A stretch of 64,000 bases of DNA from assembly GCA_021850545.1 (NCBI GenBank), contig JAJZLU010000035.1:1-64000 (forward strand), written 5' to 3'. The DNA is from Thermoplasmata archaeon. Lineage in GTDB: Archaea; Thermoplasmatota; Thermoplasmata; Thermoplasmatales; Thermoplasmataceae. How positions within the stretch are numbered: position 1 is the first letter of the stretch; each line of letters opens with the position of its first letter. A program made the position numbers and the translations under genes. The notes under the pieces were generated by a model. The model was not told the DNA's origin, searched no databases, and was given only the letters and a program-made list of their open reading frames with translations. This document shows positions 9,007 through 19,762 of the stretch, one piece after another.

Positions 9007-9507
9007 GTGATTACAATGGGTCTCTTTGATAATTTAAAGGGCTTAGGCAAAAAAAAGAAAGAGACCACAGTCAACGTACCCCCGCAGAATCCACTAATGC
9101 AACCACCTACAGACACACAGCAGAGCACACAGTCATTCGACAGTAAGTTCATTGATGGTGTCAATCAGCGAATCAGTGCGGTGGAAAATGAAGTCAGCAA
9201 ACTGAATGTATCAATGGAAACCGCAAAGAGGAACATATCTGAAATCAAAGAGGAATTGGAGAAAGTGAAGGAGAATGTTAAAATGGTAGTATCATTATAT
9301 GAAATGGTATCCAAGAAATTCAACCCCTTCATGGATGTAACTCCTGAGGAAATCAAGGAAGTCACAGACGTGCTCAGGGAGAACATACACGACCTGGAGA
9401 GAATGGTGCAGTATGCAATCGATGATCTCAAGGAACTATATGGGGCCCCCGACCTCGACGACATGATTTCGGATATAGGACACCAGGAGGATACAAATGA
9501 TCAATGA
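9007..9507 (+). CDS. flaC: Archaellum accessory protein FlaC-like (FlaCE); likely start ATG at 9016
   Basis: MGLFDNLKG...; coiled-coil; ...PFMDVTPEEIKEV...; position between flaB and flaD/E-like gene. Confidence 0.75.
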   Translation: MITMGLFDNLKGLGKKKKETTVNVPPQNPLMQPPTDTQQSTQSFDSKFIDGVNQRISAVENEVSKLNVSMETAKRNISEIKEELEKVKENVKMVVSLYEMVSKKFNPFMDVTPEEIKEVTDVLRENIHDLERMVQYAIDDLKELYGAPDLDDMISDIGHQEDTNDQ

Positions 9508-10189
9508 TGCGTTGAAGAGTTTTCTGCAGACTAAAATGGAGTCGGCAGACAAAACCATACCTAAATTTGTACTAGAAGAGCTTCGGCAGAAAATACTGAA
9601 CTCACCAACGAAATTCTCAAAATCGGACATTGAAGCCCTCTTTAACAACCTGGAACAAAGATACAGTGAAAGCAAGGAAAATTCGCTCCTAGGAAAGGTG
9701 GACAATCTTTTCAAGGAGATATCCAACGTGGAGAAGATGCTTTCTGGTGAAGGGAACAAGAAAAAGTCAACTGAGCCGGAGGCGGAAACCAGCCAGGTAC
9801 AGGCAAGGTACCCATGGAAGGCCCACAGAAAAGCCAAGCTGGAAACACTTGGCGACGACGTGGTTTCTCTCATGGTTGCATTGCGATGGCTGGAATTCCT
9901 ATTGGACAACTATGGGCCCGAGAACACCATGGATGTGCTGGACTATTACGAGAGCATAGGATGGATATCCCAGTCAGTAAAGGAACAGATGATAAAGTTC
10001 ACGAAAATGACTGGCCTTATCAGCCCTGTGCAGGAGTACAAGGTCAAGCCATCGATCCAGGACCACATAGTTACCATGCTCTTCATCGAGAAACTCAACG
10101 GTGGCGAGATTACCAGAGATCTAATCGAAGCACTGGAAAGAGACTTTAGAATGTTGAAGAAGGGAGTGGACGAATTATATGGGATTTAG
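9497..10189 (+). CDS. Archaellum accessory protein FlaD/FlaE-like
   Basis: C-terminal YPWKAHRKAKLETLGDDVVSLMVALRWLEFLLDNYGPENTMDVLDYYESIGWIS, a FlaD/E-type domain; overlaps neighbours. Confidence 0.85.
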   Translation: MINDALKSFLQTKMESADKTIPKFVLEELRQKILNSPTKFSKSDIEALFNNLEQRYSESKENSLLGKVDNLFKEISNVEKMLSGEGNKKKSTEPEAETSQVQARYPWKAHRKAKLETLGDDVVSLMVALRWLEFLLDNYGPENTMDVLDYYESIGWISQSVKEQMIKFTKMTGLISPVQEYKVKPSIQDHIVTMLFIEKLNGGEITRDLIEALERDFRMLKKGVDELYGI

Positions 10190-10601
10190 TTACGTTGTAG
10201 CTGTGGCAGTATTGCTAAGCTCATCCCTCATTTTTTTTGGGATAATATACTCCGACTTTGTGCACACGGAGTCACAGATTAATGATGCACAGAACAAATC
10301 CAATATGCAGAATTACGATTACATGAATTCCAAGGTTACCATAGATAACTACAGCTATGTTGCCTCGGGTTCAAACTTCACAGTAACAATGAATGTTACA
10401 AATACGGGGAGTGTGACCCTGAACCTGAATCACACGAATCTACTGGTTAACGGGAGCATCGTTAACTTTACCTATGCAAGTCAATACCTGTTTCCCCTGG
10501 GGAATGATACGGTATCATTCACCACGGGTGCAGGATCACATGATGTGGAATTGGTGTTTAACACGGGATATGAAAAATTTGAAAAAGTGGTGGTAGCCTA
10601 A
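10179..10601 (+). CDS. flaF: Archaellum protein FlaF
   Basis: N-terminal TM MGFSYVVAVAVLLSSSLIFFGIIYSDF plus beta-rich domain; gene order. Confidence 0.85.
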   Translation: MGFSYVVAVAVLLSSSLIFFGIIYSDFVHTESQINDAQNKSNMQNYDYMNSKVTIDNYSYVASGSNFTVTMNVTNTGSVTLNLNHTNLLVNGSIVNFTYASQYLFPLGNDTVSFTTGAGSHDVELVFNTGYEKFEKVVVA

Positions 10602-11047
10602 TGGCGTCCATGGCGACATCGGAGATGATATTCTTCATAGCGACGCTCATACTGAGCGTAAGCGTTGTGGGAGTGCTGGGGGGCCAGACAGCCCACCTTT
10701 CCCTAGGGATGCAGAACTCTGCAAAGGGGACCTCCAGCCAGATCCAGACAAACTTCGAGATCATCAATGACCCCAATAGCATACCATACCAGAATGGCTA
10801 TGTGTTCTACATAAAGAACACAGGTGAGAATGGGATATATTTCACCAACACAACAGTAAGCGTACTGATCAACGGAACTCTGCTTTCGGGCAGCGAGGTT
10901 ACCATGATCTCGCCGGGAAACACAGGCGAGATCATGCCAAGCCAGGTGGGCGAAATAGTTGTCAATCTGACTATACCCAGCGGATACAATGAGCTAACCG
11001 TGACACTCTCCAATGGCCTGAGCAAGAGTATGGAATTCCAGGTCTAA
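10601..11047 (+). CDS. flaG: Archaellum protein FlaG
   Basis: N-terminal TM plus beta-sandwich-like domain; gene order F-G-H. Confidence 0.85.
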   Translation: MASMATSEMIFFIATLILSVSVVGVLGGQTAHLSLGMQNSAKGTSSQIQTNFEIINDPNSIPYQNGYVFYIKNTGENGIYFTNTTVSVLINGTLLSGSEVTMISPGNTGEIMPSQVGEIVVNLTIPSGYNELTVTLSNGLSKSMEFQV

Positions 11048-11057
11048 TGGTGTAGAG

Positions 11058-11729
11058 ATGTATCTAAACTTTTCCCTGGAAGGGGATGAACTGGACAGAA
11101 GGATGGGCGGCGGGCTGTACCTCGGCCAGGTGATAACCATAGAAGGAGGCAGCGGGGCAGGAAAAACTCTCCTGTGTTTAAGATTAGCCTATGGTTTGAT
11201 AAAGCACAGCACAACAGTCGCGTATGTATCCTCCCAGTTCCCCATCAGGGAATTCATCAATGAGGCGGAATCGCTCGGTTACCCCATGATGAACGAGATA
11301 CTCTCTGACCAGGTTTCTTTCATAACATCAGTGTTCCTGATGAGGAAAAACAGGAAAGCATCGCTTGAAGAGCTCCTCAGTACAGAACAGGTGAAGGACA
11401 AGCAGGTCCTGATCATCGATGCCCTGAATCCTGAAATGTTTCAGGACTATGACGTTGGAGAATATTTCTCCAAGCTAAGGAAATTCTCAGAAAACAGGAT
11501 CGTGATTGTGACTATAAACCCGGCAGATGTCGGAAAGAACCACCTTTCCACCATACATGAACTCTCAACGACAATAATATCACTGAACACAAAGGACCTC
11601 GCAGGTGAAAGAAAGCATATGGTAGATCTGGTGAAATTTCCCATGGCCCTGAATTCATTCCAGCAGGCAATACCATTCAGGATTGAACCGAAGAGGGGTT
11701 TGATTGTTGAAATATCAAGCGTATCGTGA
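11058..11729 (+). CDS. flaH: Archaellum RecA-like ATPase FlaH
   Basis: Walker A GGSGAGKT; Walker B-like VLIIDALNPE; gene order. Confidence 0.93.
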   Translation: MYLNFSLEGDELDRRMGGGLYLGQVITIEGGSGAGKTLLCLRLAYGLIKHSTTVAYVSSQFPIREFINEAESLGYPMMNEILSDQVSFITSVFLMRKNRKASLEELLSTEQVKDKQVLIIDALNPEMFQDYDVGEYFSKLRKFSENRIVIVTINPADVGKNHLSTIHELSTTIISLNTKDLAGERKHMVDLVKFPMALNSFQQAIPFRIEPKRGLIVEISSVS

Positions 11730-11738
11730 GGATGAAAA

Positions 11739-13358
11739 ATGGCAGATTATGTGATCTCAGACAGCTTTGAAGTTGCAGTTCAGAGGAACCCGCACCTTCT
11801 CACTTACTTGAGCGAATACAGGATGCAGACGCAGAGGACTCCTCAATTCATTCCTGTCCCTGACAATTCCCTTAGAGATATTGCATCTCTCGATATCATC
11901 TACCCAGTAGGGGACCCAATATTCATCCATATCTATACTGAGAACGGTGCCAGGATCTATAAGCCAATAGAGCCGGACCTCACATTGGAGGAACTGGGGT
12001 TCATGGAACAGATTCTTGGCGTAATCCTGAATTATGCGGCAGATTATCCGCCACCAGAGTCAGAGGAGGTGCTTGACCGCAACCTTGAGGAAATATACAG
12101 CAAGGCAGTAACACTCGGCTCTGCAAACAAGGTGAAGCTTACCTCTGTAACCATTAAGGCTGACCTTCGTGACAAGATGCTCTACAACATCAAGAAGGAT
12201 GTAATCGGCCTTGGCCCTTTAGAGCCCCTCATAAGGGATTCAAACATTGAAGATATTAGCGGAATAGGGGCAAATGACGTCTTCATAGTCCACAAGATAT
12301 TCGGTTCCCTGAAGACGAGGGTAAGTTTCGGGGACAATGACAGGCTTTCCATTTACAGCAAGAGGCTCAGTGAACGTGTGGGAAGGCCAGTTTCAGACAA
12401 GACTCCCATAGTGGATGCCACACTTCCTGACGGTTCCAGGCTTTCAATCGTCTACAGCAGCGATGTCTCCACCAGGGGACCAAGCTTTACCATCAGGAAG
12501 TTCGCAGATATACCGATCAGCATAGTCCAGCTGGTAAGATTCAACACCCTGTCGGCTGAAGAAGCAGCATACCTCTGGCTTGCCCTTGAATACGGGCAGA
12601 GTGTGTTTGTTTGCGGTGAAACGGCCAGCGGGAAAACAACAGTGGTAAACGCAATGATACCTTTCATTAGGCCAGAATCAAAGATATTCAGTGCCGAGGA
12701 TACCCCGGAAGTCAGGGCTCCACAGGAAGCCTGGCAGCAACTTGTAACAAGGGAAAGGGGGGCTGAGGAAAGCAGGGTTACACTTTTCGACCTCCTTAAG
12801 ACAGCATTGAGATCAAGGCCTAACTACATCATAGTGGGAGAAATCAGGGGTGCAGAAGGTTCAATGGCTTTCCAGGCAATGCAGACGGGCCACCCAGTTA
12901 TATCCACTTTCCACGCGGCCTCGGTAAAAAAGATGATCCAGAGATTTACTGGCACGCCAATCAACATTCCTGTCACTTTCATGGATAACCTGAACATTGC
13001 CCTTATTCAGCAGGCGGTTTATGTCAACGGAAAATTCCTGAGGAGAACAACCAGCATCAACGAGATAGAGGGGTATTTTGAGGAACTGGGAGGCGTTTCA
13101 ACAAAGCAGGTTTTCCAGTGGGACCCAACAAACGACAGGCATGTGTTCAGAGGGCTAAACAACAGCTACATTCTCGAGAAGAGAATTGCCCAGACAGCAG
13201 GAATGGCTGATCCCAAATCCATTTATGATGAGCTATTCAAGAGGGCAAGGATCATTGAATGGATGCTGAGGAACAATATAATGTCATATTACAAGGTGTT
13301 TGAGCTGATCAAGTCCTTCTACCTGAAGGGTGAAGCGTCAATACCAATTTACGGGTGA
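11739..13358 (+). CDS. flaI: Archaellum motor/assembly ATPase FlaI
   Basis: Type II/IV secretion ATPase: VCGETASGKTTVVNAMIPFI, PNYIIVGEIRGAEG, MQTGHPVISTFHA. Confidence 0.96.
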   Translation: MADYVISDSFEVAVQRNPHLLTYLSEYRMQTQRTPQFIPVPDNSLRDIASLDIIYPVGDPIFIHIYTENGARIYKPIEPDLTLEELGFMEQILGVILNYAADYPPPESEEVLDRNLEEIYSKAVTLGSANKVKLTSVTIKADLRDKMLYNIKKDVIGLGPLEPLIRDSNIEDISGIGANDVFIVHKIFGSLKTRVSFGDNDRLSIYSKRLSERVGRPVSDKTPIVDATLPDGSRLSIVYSSDVSTRGPSFTIRKFADIPISIVQLVRFNTLSAEEAAYLWLALEYGQSVFVCGETASGKTTVVNAMIPFIRPESKIFSAEDTPEVRAPQEAWQQLVTRERGAEESRVTLFDLLKTALRSRPNYIIVGEIRGAEGSMAFQAMQTGHPVISTFHAASVKKMIQRFTGTPINIPVTFMDNLNIALIQQAVYVNGKFLRRTTSINEIEGYFEELGGVSTKQVFQWDPTNDRHVFRGLNNSYILEKRIAQTAGMADPKSIYDELFKRARIIEWMLRNNIMSYYKVFELIKSFYLKGEASIPIYG

Positions 13359-15019
13359 TTAAGATAGCGGAGTTCAGGTTCCTTGGGACTGTTTCGAGGA
13401 TAGAGTTCAAACGAAGAGACCTTGCCATAATGGGCTCATCTCTTGGCCTAGTGATTGTGGGTCTCGTTCTCTACAACCTTACGGGAATCATCTATCTCGC
13501 AGGGGCTTCGGCAGTGGGAGCTGTGGGAGTCCTTTTCATGATTATTCGGCCTGTGCTTGAGAGGGATGTTGCCAAGACAGACATCAACTCAAACATACCA
13601 TATTTCATAACAGCCTTTGCGACCCTTTCAGTTAGCGCTGCAAACAGGATCGACATGCTAGAGCTCCTCTCCAAGAAGGAGAAGCTAGGGAAGATTAAGG
13701 ATGAGATCGCAAAGCTTGTGAACCTTGTAAAGAACTGGAGAAGGGGGCTTTCAGAGGCGGCTATGTTCCTTTCCAGCAGATCTCCAAGTGAGATATTTGA
13801 GGATTTCCTTGCCAGGTTCGGGCATGCCATCAATAGCGGGCAGGATTTTGAGGAGTTTGTCAACAATGAGGCTGAAACCGTGATGAACAACTTTGAAACA
13901 ACTTACATTTCAGCCCTCTATACATTTGACCTCTACAAGGACCTCTATGTGTCAATGCTGCTTTCATTTGCTTTCCTGATCACATTTGTTATGATTATGC
14001 CAATATTGATCAGCATCAACATAATCCAGGTGCTTTCCCTGAGCCTTCTTACAATAGTGCTTGGAGAGGCAATGCTTGTCTATGGAATCAAGGTAGTGCT
14101 TCCCAATGATCCAATTTGGCACGACACAGGCATCAAGACGCCACTCCAGATCAAGATACGGAAATACCTCATCCTGGGCGGTGTTGCCTCTGTGCTGCTT
14201 GCAGTCATTTCTATAGCACTCGATCTTGAGGCAAAACTCCCATTCTACTTTATCATAGCAATTGTTGTAACGCCCCTCTTCGTCCCCGGTTATGTTGGAT
14301 CTAAAGCAGAGAAGATGGTTGCAAAGAAGGACGAGATGTTTGGCAGTTTCATAAGATCGCTGGCAGGCTCAGCTGCTGCAAGGGGGAACATGATCATAGA
14401 GGCACTGAAGGCCATAGTCCTGCATGACTTTGGCACCCTTACAGTAGATATCCGGGCCCTGTACAGGAGGCTTGCATACAGGATCAACAATGTCTCTTCC
14501 TGGAGAAACTTTAGCGCGGACACTGGGTCTCACCTCATAGAAGTGTTCTCCGAGAGCTTTGTTGAGAGCGTAGATCTTGGTGCCAATGCTGACAAGGCTG
14601 GTGCAGTAGTCGCAGACAATTTTGACAGGGTGATCAGGTTGCGGAAGAGAAGGCACGCGTCAGTGACCAGCTATATTGGAGTCCTTTATGGCATAACTGG
14701 CGGCCTTGCATTTTCTCTAGCAATTGCATTCGGGGTATTGCAGATAATAAATCAGGTATTTGCAACCTTCAATGTCCAGTCGTTGAACTCGTTTGGCATA
14801 TTCGTGTCACAGCCACAGTCCTCCATACTTGTGATAGAGGCATTCATTCTTGCAATTCTCCTGATACATTCCTTCATAGCGGGAACGGCCCTGAAGATAG
14901 CAGACGGCGGAAAGGTTGTACATGGGCTGCACCACTTCGTCATAATGACATGGATTGTTACAGGCGTCATGTATGGCACCCTTCAGGTTGTAAAACTCAT
15001 ACTGGGTGGCTCCCTGTGA
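13355..15019 (+). CDS. flaJ: Archaellum membrane platform protein FlaJ
   Basis: 554 aa polytopic T2SSF-like protein; overlaps flaI stop. Confidence 0.94.
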   Translation: MIKIAEFRFLGTVSRIEFKRRDLAIMGSSLGLVIVGLVLYNLTGIIYLAGASAVGAVGVLFMIIRPVLERDVAKTDINSNIPYFITAFATLSVSAANRIDMLELLSKKEKLGKIKDEIAKLVNLVKNWRRGLSEAAMFLSSRSPSEIFEDFLARFGHAINSGQDFEEFVNNEAETVMNNFETTYISALYTFDLYKDLYVSMLLSFAFLITFVMIMPILISINIIQVLSLSLLTIVLGEAMLVYGIKVVLPNDPIWHDTGIKTPLQIKIRKYLILGGVASVLLAVISIALDLEAKLPFYFIIAIVVTPLFVPGYVGSKAEKMVAKKDEMFGSFIRSLAGSAAARGNMIIEALKAIVLHDFGTLTVDIRALYRRLAYRINNVSSWRNFSADTGSHLIEVFSESFVESVDLGANADKAGAVVADNFDRVIRLRKRRHASVTSYIGVLYGITGGLAFSLAIAFGVLQIINQVFATFNVQSLNSFGIFVSQPQSSILVIEAFILAILLIHSFIAGTALKIADGGKVVHGLHHFVIMTWIVTGVMYGTLQVVKLILGGSL

Positions 15020-15058
15020 TGCTTACCCCATAAATATGAGATAATAATAATATATGAG

Positions 15059-18000
15059 TTGTACTCTAGACCAGAGATGGCTGAGGCCACTACAATTCGG
15101 AAAGCTGTCAAGAGACTGAGACTGGCGGCTGAAGGGATCATTGAGTCAGCCGGAGAAGCAACAGAGGCTGTACAGACTGAGTTGCTGGAGAGCCTCGAAG
15201 AGCTCAAGGAATCATGGCAAGCCGGCCATATATCGCCTGATGATGAATCCTTTATTGAAGTTGAGAATATATTTGAACGCCTCAAGGCTGCGCCGAAGGA
15301 TATTTACCGGGACTCTCTCATACTGGTCCTTTCATTCATCACAACTTCACAGAAACTATGGAACCTTAAGTTGGAGGAACTCGGTTCCATTGACTCATAT
15401 TCGGAAATACTGGAAGTAATGGAGTCGAACCGCCCTTTCACGTTAAATGAGCATAACCTCGAGATTATATTCAGGGCGGCCAGATCACTTGACAGGTATC
15501 CGGAAGCTGCAATTTTCCTCTCTGGAAAAGGTGTTTTCCACCGTGAGATATTCGAGGGAGCTATAGAGCAGGGGTTGGACCAGTATACAAAAGCCACAAT
15601 CCTCAACCACTTTCTATCAGCGCATAGCGCTGAATTTGCTGAGAAGTTTCTTGAACTGCTTCGGTCCAAGGAAAAAGACGTCTGGGCAGAAATAAGGCTA
15701 ATTGAGCTTTACGAGAAGCAGAACCACGAGAAATTCATTCTTGAGATTGAGAAGTTTGACCCTGATGAGATCACTGAACTCCAGGAACTCAGGAACATGG
15801 GGTACCTTCTCCTGAGAAACGACATGCCACAACTCACTGTAAACATTGCACAGGATGGCCTCACGTTATTCCCCGAGGATTATGAGCTCCTGAAGTTGAA
15901 GGGAGAAGCTTTGCTTAAGCTCAATGAAACCGTGGAATCATACGAGATTTTCAAGCAGCTTGCAAACAGGAATAATGCTGACCTTGGGTCCATAAAGAGC
16001 GCAATCAACCTTGCTTTTTCCCAGAAACTCTACTCAGAGTGCCAGCACCTGATTGATGCATACCCTTCATCCATGTCTGACCCGGACATCCTGAGGAAGA
16101 AGATTGAATGTGAGATATACAGTTCAAAATTCACTGAAGCAATAAAGGACCTGGATCAGGCGCTTTCCCAGCACCCAGGCGACAAGGGGCTCCGAAATCT
16201 CAAGCTGACGGTCCTCATCAAATTGAGCAAGGAAAGTGACGCTTTCAATTTTGCAAGGGAACTGATGGAAAGCGACCCTGAAAACCTGGAAGCATCCTCA
16301 TATGTGATAAATTGGCTCTACAGGCGCGGAGAGTATGACACAATAATAGGCATTTTTGAAGACTACCCTGATCTCAAGCTCAGGTTCCACGCAATATACG
16401 TTGCAAGTGAGGTGTATGAAGATGAGGAAAAGGCAGCCCTGAGGGAAATTGCCGAACATCCTGAACTTATGGATGCATCTGAGGTGGTTGATTCCATATT
16501 CTTTAATGTGCGTGACGATGAATTCCTGGGCAAGCTGGATGCCATATTTGAATCCAGGAAGAGCAAGAAACCATATTACCGTATCGTTGCGAACAGGCTC
16601 AGGGGGCTCCGCCCGAGGATGGAGTCCATGCTTGATGAAATCATAACAGGAAACACCTCGCAGGCGCTTGCATACATATTCTCCTATGAATACTTCTCAT
16701 CAAGGGGCTCTGAAGTTCCTGACAGGATTAGGACCATGCTTCATTCTCCCCAGTTCAAGGAGATTAGGGGGCTCATGGATTTCCTGTCCCAGATTTACGG
16801 GGGGAAGTTCTCGGAAGATGTTGTTGACTCTGCCAGGTTCCTGTTTCCACTTACCGAGGCATACATTAAGATGGGCCTCCTGGACAAAGCAGAGAGCCAG
16901 CTGAACAGAACCTCCCATTCAGATGATGACCCGTTCTACCGTTATGGAGTCGCACTCATTGAATTCAAGAGAGGCGAAACCGCCACTGCAAGGAAGTACG
17001 CGGAAAGTGCGCAGGACAGATTGAGAAACGCAGATTTCCTGGAGCTGTTGATGAACATAGCGCTCTCAAATGGCGAACAGAAGAAGTTCAGGGAGTACCT
17101 CGAAGAAGTGGTTGATATGAACATCCTGGACTTCTTTGACTTTTCAGACATTTACCAAAACATCACAAGGAATAAGCTCTGGGAAATGGCTTCTATTGTG
17201 CTCTCCATAGATTCCGAGGGACATGTGCAGAATCCTTGGATTGTTCGGCTAAGGCGCGATTTTGCACTTGCAAACAAGGACTACAAGAAAGCAGGGGAGT
17301 CTTCTTTGATGCTATTCAGCACGAACCAGTACTCCGAGGAGGATGTCCACAGGCAGATCCAGATTTACCAGAGCCTTGGAAAGTCATCAGAGGTTACAAA
17401 CTTCCTCATAGACCTTGAAACCGATAACAGGGCAGTCTGGCTTGAAGTCCTCATCGGCGACACCTACTACAACATTTCAAAGTATTCTGAAGCCCTGCAG
17501 CACTATTCCATTGCCATCTCGCTTGGGGCAGATCCTGAGAAAATCGGGAATTATGTTAACGCCCTCATAGAGATGGGGAAGTTTGAGGAATCTGAGGAAC
17601 TCATAAGGAAGACCGACAACAGGCTCCTTCAGTTAAAACTGCTGCAGAAAACCTCAGATATACAGGGATCGCTTGAACTGCTTGGTAAGCTCACTTTCAA
17701 GAAAGACGAGGACCAGGAAATTGTCAGGTACGCAGTGGACAATCTGTGGTACAACAGGGATGTACGGGATTTTCTTGTCAACCTTTACAAGCAGGAAGGT
17801 TATACTTGGTTGGGCAAGATCATTGCTTTAAGGACATTTGAGAACAATGACACCAAACTTGCACTCGAAGTTGCGAAGAATCTCAACAAGAACAATCCTG
17901 AAGACCTGGACATAGTGAACCTCTATGCAGAGATGCTCATCAAATCCGGCCAGCGTGAGGATGCCATTGAGCTTATACTTCAGAGCCTGAAGTTCTCAGA

Positions 18001-18778
18001 CGAGTTCTCAAAAGGCATGAACCTGACAAACACACTTCTAAGGCTGTACTACGATGACAGGGATTATGAGTCAGTGATACAGTTTTACGAAACAAACCCC
18101 AAATACATCGATGAGCGGAGCCTCCAGTATGTCATAAGGAGTTATATGGAGGCAGACAACTTCGACATGGCCGAAAAACTAATGGGCAGATATGAGGGAA
18201 CGCTTCTTTCGCGGGAAATCCAGAATGAGCTTAGGGAAGACCTCAAAACTAAGAAGGAGTTCATGGAGACCATATTCTATGTCAGCAGGCTCCTTAAGCT
18301 TGAGTATAAGGTGGGGAAGAAATTCGACAAGAAAGAGGCATTCTACAAAGCCGACATACCAATTGAACAGATCGAGCCTGTATACCAGTTTCTGGGAAGC
18401 AGGGATTTTTACTTTGACGTGAACGAGGAGAAGTATGAGATCCTCACCAGGGATGTTATACAGAAAGCTGCAAAGGCAGTGGAAATGGAAGGCATTAAGG
18501 ATCTTACAATCAATGTCATATTCAACAATCTTGACAGGAAAGACCCTGTGCTTGCGAGGAATATATACATATATATCAGGGACCAGCTTGACATTGCCAG
18601 GAGACCGAAACTGAAGGACGAGACGCTTCTGAAGCTTCTCAGGGTAGCACTTAAGGAGAATGTCAAGCAGGAGCCACTTCACATTGCTTTCTTCCTCAAA
18701 ATTGGGATTTCAGAATCCCTTGAGGTAATGACACTTATGGAATATATGTCCAAGATGAACGAAGAGGGCGAAATCTGA
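15059..18778 (+). CDS. Large TPR/alpha-solenoid repeat protein (1239 aa), unknown function
   Basis: Repeated TPR-like helices (e.g. ALLKLNETVESYEIFKQLA; YYNISKYSEALQHYSIAISLGADPEK; VNLYAEMLIKSGQREDAIELI); 39 nt after flaJ, same strand. Confidence 0.8.
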   Translation: MYSRPEMAEATTIRKAVKRLRLAAEGIIESAGEATEAVQTELLESLEELKESWQAGHISPDDESFIEVENIFERLKAAPKDIYRDSLILVLSFITTSQKLWNLKLEELGSIDSYSEILEVMESNRPFTLNEHNLEIIFRAARSLDRYPEAAIFLSGKGVFHREIFEGAIEQGLDQYTKATILNHFLSAHSAEFAEKFLELLRSKEKDVWAEIRLIELYEKQNHEKFILEIEKFDPDEITELQELRNMGYLLLRNDMPQLTVNIAQDGLTLFPEDYELLKLKGEALLKLNETVESYEIFKQLANRNNADLGSIKSAINLAFSQKLYSECQHLIDAYPSSMSDPDILRKKIECEIYSSKFTEAIKDLDQALSQHPGDKGLRNLKLTVLIKLSKESDAFNFARELMESDPENLEASSYVINWLYRRGEYDTIIGIFEDYPDLKLRFHAIYVASEVYEDEEKAALREIAEHPELMDASEVVDSIFFNVRDDEFLGKLDAIFESRKSKKPYYRIVANRLRGLRPRMESMLDEIITGNTSQALAYIFSYEYFSSRGSEVPDRIRTMLHSPQFKEIRGLMDFLSQIYGGKFSEDVVDSARFLFPLTEAYIKMGLLDKAESQLNRTSHSDDDPFYRYGVALIEFKRGETATARKYAESAQDRLRNADFLELLMNIALSNGEQKKFREYLEEVVDMNILDFFDFSDIYQNITRNKLWEMASIVLSIDSEGHVQNPWIVRLRRDFALANKDYKKAGESSLMLFSTNQYSEEDVHRQIQIYQSLGKSSEVTNFLIDLETDNRAVWLEVLIGDTYYNISKYSEALQHYSIAISLGADPEKIGNYVNALIEMGKFEESEELIRKTDNRLLQLKLLQKTSDIQGSLELLGKLTFKKDEDQEIVRYAVDNLWYNRDVRDFLVNLYKQEGYTWLGKIIALRTFENNDTKLALEVAKNLNKNNPEDLDIVNLYAEMLIKSGQREDAIELILQSLKFSDEFSKGMNLTNTLLRLYYDDRDYESVIQFYETNPKYIDERSLQYVIRSYMEADNFDMAEKLMGRYEGTLLSREIQNELREDLKTKKEFMETIFYVSRLLKLEYKVGKKFDKKEAFYKADIPIEQIEPVYQFLGSRDFYFDVNEEKYEILTRDVIQKAAKAVEMEGIKDLTINVIFNNLDRKDPVLARNIYIYIRDQLDIARRPKLKDETLLKLLRVALKENVKQEPLHIAFFLKIGISESLEVMTLMEYMSKMNEEGEI

Positions 18779-19396
18779 TTGCATGTCTTCGGCTATTCCC
18801 GAGTGAGAAGGGAAATTCAGGACATACTCATTGCGATGTTTGGCCTGACCCTTGCCTTTTCAATAGCTACGTTCAGCCACCATTCCTTCAGGCTGTCCGT
18901 ATACCAGGTCTTTTATTATCTTGGACTTAGCCTGGCGGCGGTCTGCCTCGCATTTCTTGCCCATGAGCTGTCACACAGGCAGGTGGCCAGAAGATACGGG
19001 GGATTTGCAGAGTTCAGGGTGTGGCCAATGGGGCTCCTTGGCGGAATACTTTTTTCATTCCTGGGCATTGTACTGGCTGCTCCGGGCGCGGTTTACATGG
19101 AAGGGGTATTTGGCAAGGATAGAATTGGGAAGACTGCACTTGCGGGCCCATTTACAAACCTCGTACTGGGATTGGCATTCCTCGCCGCAGGAATCCTGTT
19201 CTACGGGAATTTCTTGGTGTTCCCCCTGGGTTATCTCTCCCAAATTAACCTGTACCTGGGTGCATTCAACATGATACCTTTCGCTCCCCTCGATGGCCAG
19301 AAAGTGATGTCCTGGAATATGAGGTATTACGTGGTGGCTTTTGGCAGCATGATCCTGCTTGCCGTGCTTTCGTTCATAATATTCGGCGGAATTTAA
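18779..19396 (+). CDS. Site-2-protease-like M50 metallopeptidase, membrane
   Basis: HExxH motif FLAHELSHRQVARRYGG and distal FNMIPFAPLDGQKVM (NxxPxxxxDG); TTG start directly abutting the TPR gene stop. Confidence 0.85.
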   Translation: MHVFGYSRVRREIQDILIAMFGLTLAFSIATFSHHSFRLSVYQVFYYLGLSLAAVCLAFLAHELSHRQVARRYGGFAEFRVWPMGLLGGILFSFLGIVLAAPGAVYMEGVFGKDRIGKTALAGPFTNLVLGLAFLAAGILFYGNFLVFPLGYLSQINLYLGAFNMIPFAPLDGQKVMSWNMRYYVVAFGSMILLAVLSFIIFGGI

Positions 19397-19403
19397 AATG
19401 GAA

Positions 19404-19655
19404 TTATTCCTTTGGAGTGAGGAAGAAAATAGAGTTCTCTCCAACCTCAATCCTGTATGGGATCCGGTATTCCTTTGCGGATCCATCGTCCACCAGAAAG
19501 ACACTTTTGGACCTTGAAAGGTGCTCCCAGAGCCCCGGGGACGGTTTCGCCATGACGCCTATGTAAAGCGGGTTTTCTGATGCCGTAAACCACTTTTCCA
19601 CTGGAAATTCGACGCCATTTCCATTGCTGGATGCAAGAATCTTCATTTGTGCCAC
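19404..19655 (-). CDS. Small conserved-looking hypothetical protein (83 aa)
   Basis: Intact ORF in the gap between the M50 gene and the zinc-ribbon gene; no recognised family. Confidence 0.5.
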   Translation of the reverse strand: MAQMKILASSNGNGVEFPVEKWFTASENPLYIGVMAKPSPGLWEHLSRSKSVFLVDDGSAKEYRIPYRIEVGENSIFFLTPKE

Positions 19656-19762
19656 TTCAATACTGTGATCTGGATAAGGATTATATATTTTCCAGAAATT
19701 TGGTGAAGTCTTAGTTTAGGTATTCAAGGAATAAGCATCCTGAATCCCGTTATAAGAAGGCA

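Noticed and set aside
18179-18682. 167-aa minus ORF inside the TPR gene
   Set aside because: Antisense shadow of the TPR reading frame; low-complexity, no start context.
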